A stretch of DNA of 64,000 nt from Bolinopsis microptera. Taxonomy: Eukaryota > Ctenophora > Tentaculata > Lobata > Bolinopsidae. The DNA is taken from contig NC_087075.1 in assembly GCF_026151205.1 (NCBI RefSeq), forward strand, positions 5,758,858-5,822,857, given 5' to 3'. Positions 60,465 to 64,000 of this stretch are shown in pieces. Under the pieces are notes generated by a model, which did not search any database, was not told the origin of the DNA, and saw only the letters and a list, made by a program, of their open reading frames with translations. The position numbers were made by a program, and so were the translations under genes. Numbering within the stretch: position 1 is the stretch's first letter; each line of letters opens with the position of its first letter.

Positions 60465-60522
60465 ATGAAGAATTGCTTCACTTTATTGATAATACTATCA
60501 ATACTTGGACTAACTTTTCAAG
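60465..60522 (+). CDS. signal-peptide first exon, rest not found
   Basis: ATG in a favourable context (CATAATGAAG) opens MKNCFTLLIILSILGLTFQ and then a consensus donor, G|GTAAGAC. The 19 residues have a basic N-terminus and a long hydrophobic core, a good secretory signal. No downstream exon could be recognised; the next 900 bp are minisatellite and CCGGCTA repeats. It may be the start of a secreted or membrane protein gene with a repeat-expanded intron, or a chance hydrophobic frame. Confidence 0.4.
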
Positions 60523-60624
60523 GTAAGACATGTGATATGATATGAAATTATATTTGAATTAAGCATTGATCCTTATTTCATTTAAAGATACCTATCATAG
60601 TAGGGGAAGTTGGTCGTTTACCTC

Positions 60625-60812
60625 CGGACAGTCAATGCAACGTCTATGCAACGTCCGTGCAACAACAAAAGAACCGTCTATGCAACGTCTATGCAACGTC
60701 CCTGCACAATGAACACTCTATGCACACTCCCTGCACGGTCAGTCTATGCAACGTCTATGCAACGTCTATGCAACGTCTATGCAACGTCTATGCAACGTCC
60801 CTGCACAGTACC
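60625..60812. repeat. GCAACGTCTAT minisatellite
   Basis: Tandem 11-bp units ATGCAACGTCT with CCGTGCAAC and CCCTGCAC variants. Non-coding. Confidence 0.93.
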
Positions 60813-60825
60813 ATATGAACACCGG

Positions 60826-61445
60826 CTACTAGCCGGCTACTAGCCGGCTAGTAGCCACTTTTGTAATGACAGCTCCTCAACTTCACATTAACAACCGGCT
60901 ACTAACCGGCACTTGAAAAGTGGTCACTAGCCGGCTACTAACCGGCTACTAGCCGGCTAGTGACCACAAAGTGGCTACTAACCGGCTACTAAGCGGTCAC
61001 TAGCCGGCTATTAGCCGAGCTCTAAAGCAGACCTACTAGTAGCCGGTTCCAAACCGGCTACTAGCCGGCACTTAGAAAGTGGTCACTAGCCGGCTACTAA
61101 CCGGCTACTAACCGGCTAGTAACCACCAAGTGGCTACTAACCGGCTACTAACCGGTCACTAGCCGGCTCTTAAGCGGACCTACTAGTAGCCGGTTCCAAA
61201 CCGGCTACTAGCCGGCACTTAGAAAGCGGTCACTAGCCGGCTACTAACCGGCTACTAACCGGCTAGTAACCACCAAGTGGCTACTAACCAGCTACTAACC
61301 GGTCACTAGCCGGCTCTTAAGCGGACCTACTAGCCGGCACTCGAAAAGCGGTCGCTAGCCGGCTACTAACCGGCTACTAACCGGCTAGTAACCACCAAGT
61401 GGCTACTAACCGGTCACTAGCCGGCTCTAAAGCGGACCTTCTAGT
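60826..61445. repeat. palindromic CCGGCTACTAG array
   Basis: CCGGCTAGT, CCGGCTACTAGCCGG and AACCGGCTACTAACC occur on both strands, so the array folds heavily. It has a higher-order period of about 146 bp, marked by GCGGACCTACTAG near 61029, 61175, 61322 and 61433. Frequent TAG/CTA prevents coding. Confidence 0.93.
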
Positions 61446-61485
61446 TCCAAAGGGGGGTGGGGTAGGTCTTGAAGTAGAAGAGGTT

Positions 61486-61764
61486 CTAAGTCGGTGATTG
61501 GTGGTGGGGATAGGTCTGTTTGGTCGAATTGTGGGTGTAGAGTGCAGGGAGCACGGATCGATGTGTACTATAATCGATCCGATAATCTGGGTCCTCTCTG
61601 TAAGCGCTTCTAACAGTCCGAATGCAGGCAGTACATCTGAGGGAGGGAAGGTCGGGACTGTAAGTCCTTCTGGAGCAGATTGAGGAGATGTGACCGGTAG
61701 ACCCACAGTGATCGCATTTAGGAGCAGGTGTAGGAGCGGTATATCTGTTTCTTCTGGTCCGCAT
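61486..61764 (-). CDS. small CCHC zinc-knuckle ORF
   Basis: Minus-strand frame of 92 codons from ATG at 61764; an earlier in-frame ATG lies at 61923. Residues 17-30 (CDHCGSTGHISSIC) are a perfect C-x2-C-x4-H-x4-C zinc knuckle (C17, C20, H25, C30). More paired cysteines follow (RCTACIR). On the minus strand a TATATAAG lies about 80 bp upstream (61844-61851). Such knuckles occur in retrotransposon Gag-like proteins and in cellular RNA-binding proteins. The compositional bias (Thr, Ser, His, Tyr, Pro) and position between repeats suggest a transposon product. Confidence 0.5.
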   Translation of the reverse strand: MRTRRNRYTAPTPAPKCDHCGSTGHISSICSRRTYSPDLPSLRCTACIRTVRSAYREDPDYRIDYSTHRSVLPALYTHNSTKQTYPHHQSPT

Positions 61765-61924
61765 GTTGATTAAGAGTAAAGAATGATGTATAGTAAAGAA
61801 CGATGTAAAGAAAGAGGGATAAATAAGTTGGTGGCTAATGCTACTTATATAGTTTTTGGAAAGGCCTGCAGGTCCGTCAGGGCTCGTTATACCCATGGTT
61901 ATTTGATCTGATCTATCATGCATG

Positions 61925-63340
61925 GTGTCACGTCAAATCCTAACGATTGCGGTGATCCGTTAGAACTCAATTGGGGATCACATCGTTTTCACTGATCACG
62001 TCCCTGCAGGGATTCTTATGCAAAAGGAGGGATATAACCTAAACAATCTTGATAAAAGGATTAAAAAATGACTATGATACTTGATGCGTCCCATATCATA
62101 AATAATTTGGGATCCATCAGTTTCGGTTCGGTTTATAGATCGTTTCTTAGTAAAGTGGGAGCAAGCGGAGCATTCGTCTATTTTCAAAATGTAATAATTG
62201 CGATATTACTCGTCAGCCAGCGCAGGCCAGCGCAATATAGTTGCGATATTGTTCGTCAGCTACTGCTAGTGCCGGCTACTGCTAGCGCTGGCTAGCGCCA
62301 TGTATAGAAATCGGCTCTAACTAATTCGCTCGCCCAAATTTTCACGTGCCGTTTTTATGGTTTTGCAGCCAAACAAAACGGTTTTACAGACACCCTAATC
62401 CCAACCTTAACCCTAACCCCGAAGCTATTCATAACCCTAACCACAACCGTGGTCACTATTAACCAATGTCTCTATTAACCAATGTAAACAGTTCTGCGTG
62501 AGAAATTCGAGCTAGCTTGCTCAGGCTAAATTGGCCAAATAAGCTCAGTGAAGCTAGCACTCACACAACACTTGCCACAAAGGTTTAGCTACCTGTTATT
62601 AACACTAGCAGGAACCCATTAACCCTAAAGTGGTGTCAAGACTTTAGGAGGCCGGATCAGTTTCCTGCCGCAAAGTCTCCCAGTGAAAATTATTATTACC
62701 TATTTAATTCACGTTTTTGACACCACTTGGAAGTCCGAATTTTGGGCACTAAAATTCTTATTTCTTGGCCAATTTTTTTCCCTGCTCTTGCCGAAGGCAA
62801 AAAGATCGTAGGGATCGGAATAAGTAATCGGGTTTGGATATATGAGGTGAAAAAATGATCCTACGTCTATGACAAAAGTCTGCGCCTTCACAATATAGAC
62901 CACTCTGCATAAATTGGGGGTAACTTATGACATGACAACAAAATAATGCAATATCCTATTTTTTTTGACTCAATAAGATTAAACTTTTCATTGCAAACAT
63001 TAACGGTTTGAGCAGGGAAAATTGATCGTGCGTGGTGTGACCGCGGCGAAATTCTTGCTTATTTTTTTATGTTGATTTGAAGGCCATTAAGGCATTTGAC
63101 CCAGTCATAACAAATTTGAGTATTATATCTTTTACGGTTTTTGCGGAACGTCGTGTTAAAGTTGATGCCCTGGTGTCAGTAAAATGGTAGCAAATATATA
63201 TAATATAAATAATTATAGTGTCCTCATGAAATAAAACAATTAATCTGGTTAGTTTGCAAAATTATGATATATCTACGACTTCATTAAATGCAATACAACA
63301 TCAATTATATATTTTAGATAATCATTAAACTTCCCATTAT
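61925..63340. other. unassigned DNA with CTGGCTAGCGC and CCCTAA remnants
   Basis: GCCAGCGCA/TGCTAGCGCTGGC dyads at 62216-62300 recall the CCGGCTA array. At 62393-62450 degenerate CCCTAA units occur (CTAATCCCAACCTTAACCCT), a telomere-like remnant. No gene recognised. Confidence 0.5.
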
Positions 63341-64000
63341 TCAACCAAAGGTTCTTTTCATGAGCTCAGGAATCTCAAAGTTAAAACTCTTACGAACAGA
63401 AACATCAGAACGTGTAAGATTAAATCTCTTCAACCACATAAATTCACAGAGTGCCAAGTCCATTGCAGCTGAATCAGTCCTGGTTCGTCCGTGCCCCCCT
63501 CTCATGTGACGCTTAGCGTGGTACCACATACCTTCACAGGTATTTGTATGCACGCCCGTTGCAGGGTCGATGAATCCACGTCGATGATTCACGGTGAGGT
63601 GGATATATCCATGGCGATTCAGGTGTGTGTAGCCTTTCCAGCGGTCTGATAGGATTGTAGTGCCAGGGTTGATGTAACGCTTTATCAGAGAGAGGAGGGT
63701 GTGATGGTTCCTTCTGTTATCAGGGCACTCCACCAAGAAACATTCTCCAGTAGTTCGACTGACACCTCCAAGCAACCACTTTCCAACAACACGTCTGCCA
63801 GAGTTATATTTCCGTTTCCCGAACTTGCTTTCGTCGACCTCGACGATGTGACCATCACCTCCTATTTTTCCTCCCGCCCCATTCTGGATCAGGTCTTCTG
63901 TCATACACTGACGTAGGGTTTTGAAGTGTGATCTGACATGTTTAGGGGGCATTGAGACGATTCGAGCAGCATCACAGGCGGTCGAGCGGTTGCAGAATAA
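63341..64000 (-). CDS. ISXO2/Merlin-type DDE transposase, 5' end cut by window
   Basis: The frame stays open from the window end to a stop at 63341; an internal Met lies at 63952. Numbered from that Met, D40 (VEVDESKFGKRKY), D103 (TILSDRWKGY) and E140 (NTCEGMWYHAKR) form the DDE triad of the ISXO2-like (IS1595/Merlin) transposase fold, followed by the usual basic MRGGHGRTR stretch. All three acidic residues are present and no stop interrupts the visible part. The upstream residues include NRSTACDAARI, fitting the helix before the catalytic core. The N-terminal part and the TIRs would lie beyond 64000. It could also be a domesticated gene of this widespread family. Confidence 0.88.
   Translation of the reverse strand, partial: LFCNRSTACDAARIVSMPPKHVRSHFKTLRQCMTEDLIQNGAGGKIGGDGHIVEVDESKFGKRKYNSGRRVVGKWLLGGVSRTTGECFLVECPDNRRNHHTLLSLIKRYINPGTTILSDRWKGYTHLNRHGYIHLTVNHRRGFIDPATGVHTNTCEGMWYHAKRHMRGGHGRTRTDSAAMDLALCEFMWLKRFNLTRSDVSVRKSFNFEIPELMKRTFG

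Overview
The window comes from an animal nuclear genome: AT-rich, intron-bearing and very rich in repeats, with short GT...AG-bounded exons scattered among transposon remnants and minisatellites. Several gene families point to a metazoan: a Dispatched-type permease, a voltage-gated K+ channel with a T1 domain, a YOD1/OTU1 deubiquitinase, a rhodopsin-like GPCR fragment, and LINE, MULE and Merlin-type transposons. TTAGGG-like repeats fit as well. An invertebrate, possibly a non-bilaterian such as a cnidarian, is plausible, but the sequence does not fix the phylum. There is no operon structure, and most short open frames are chance frames or run through tandem repeats.

Layout. 1-6.0 kb: a 30-bp CACGTG minisatellite, a perfect hairpin, a retroelement scrap and unassigned DNA. 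6.0-11.4 kb (+): the last ten exons found of a Dispatched-like gene, joined by phase into 394 residues; its introns hold a 20-bp minisatellite, an inverted-repeat MITE and duplicated splice junctions. 11.4-34.9 kb: mostly unassigned DNA with minisatellites, a poly-G/poly-C-bounded element (20806-22516) carrying a GGA-rich array, a foldback repeat near 23.8 kb and a LINE 3' tail at 32 kb. 34.9-35.2 kb: a MITE. 35.8-45.0 kb (+): a complete 11-exon Kv channel (505 aa) with a nested pair of transposons in one intron; the inner one is filled with telomere-like hexamers. 46.8-48.5 kb: about 300-bp tandem repeats, an 18-bp array and another LINE tail. 49.4-50.0 kb (-): the last two exons of a YOD1-like gene. 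51.3-52.0 kb (-): a broken MULE-type transposase. 53.0-54.9 kb: a hAT-like element with perfect 10-bp TIRs and an 8-bp TSD. 55.0-59.4 kb: a composite poly-G/poly-C-bounded element with a truncated reverse transcriptase. 59.5-61.8 kb: duplicated TATA modules, a GPCR pseudogene, a signal-peptide first exon, a CCGGCTA array and a small CCHC ORF. 63.3-64.0 kb (-): an ISXO2/Merlin-type transposase running off the end.

The best candidate for something undescribed is a set of three sequence-unrelated elements that share one architecture. Each has a G-run at the left end and a C-run at the right end, with subterminal blocks made of 10-bp tandem units; two also have a hairpin in each block and clear 8-bp target duplications. 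The interiors carry satellite DNA, another transposon or retroelement pieces. A second pattern is local duplication of exon/intron junctions, seen three times in two genes. The cellular genes are unrelated to one another and appear to be independent neighbours in a transposon-dense region.
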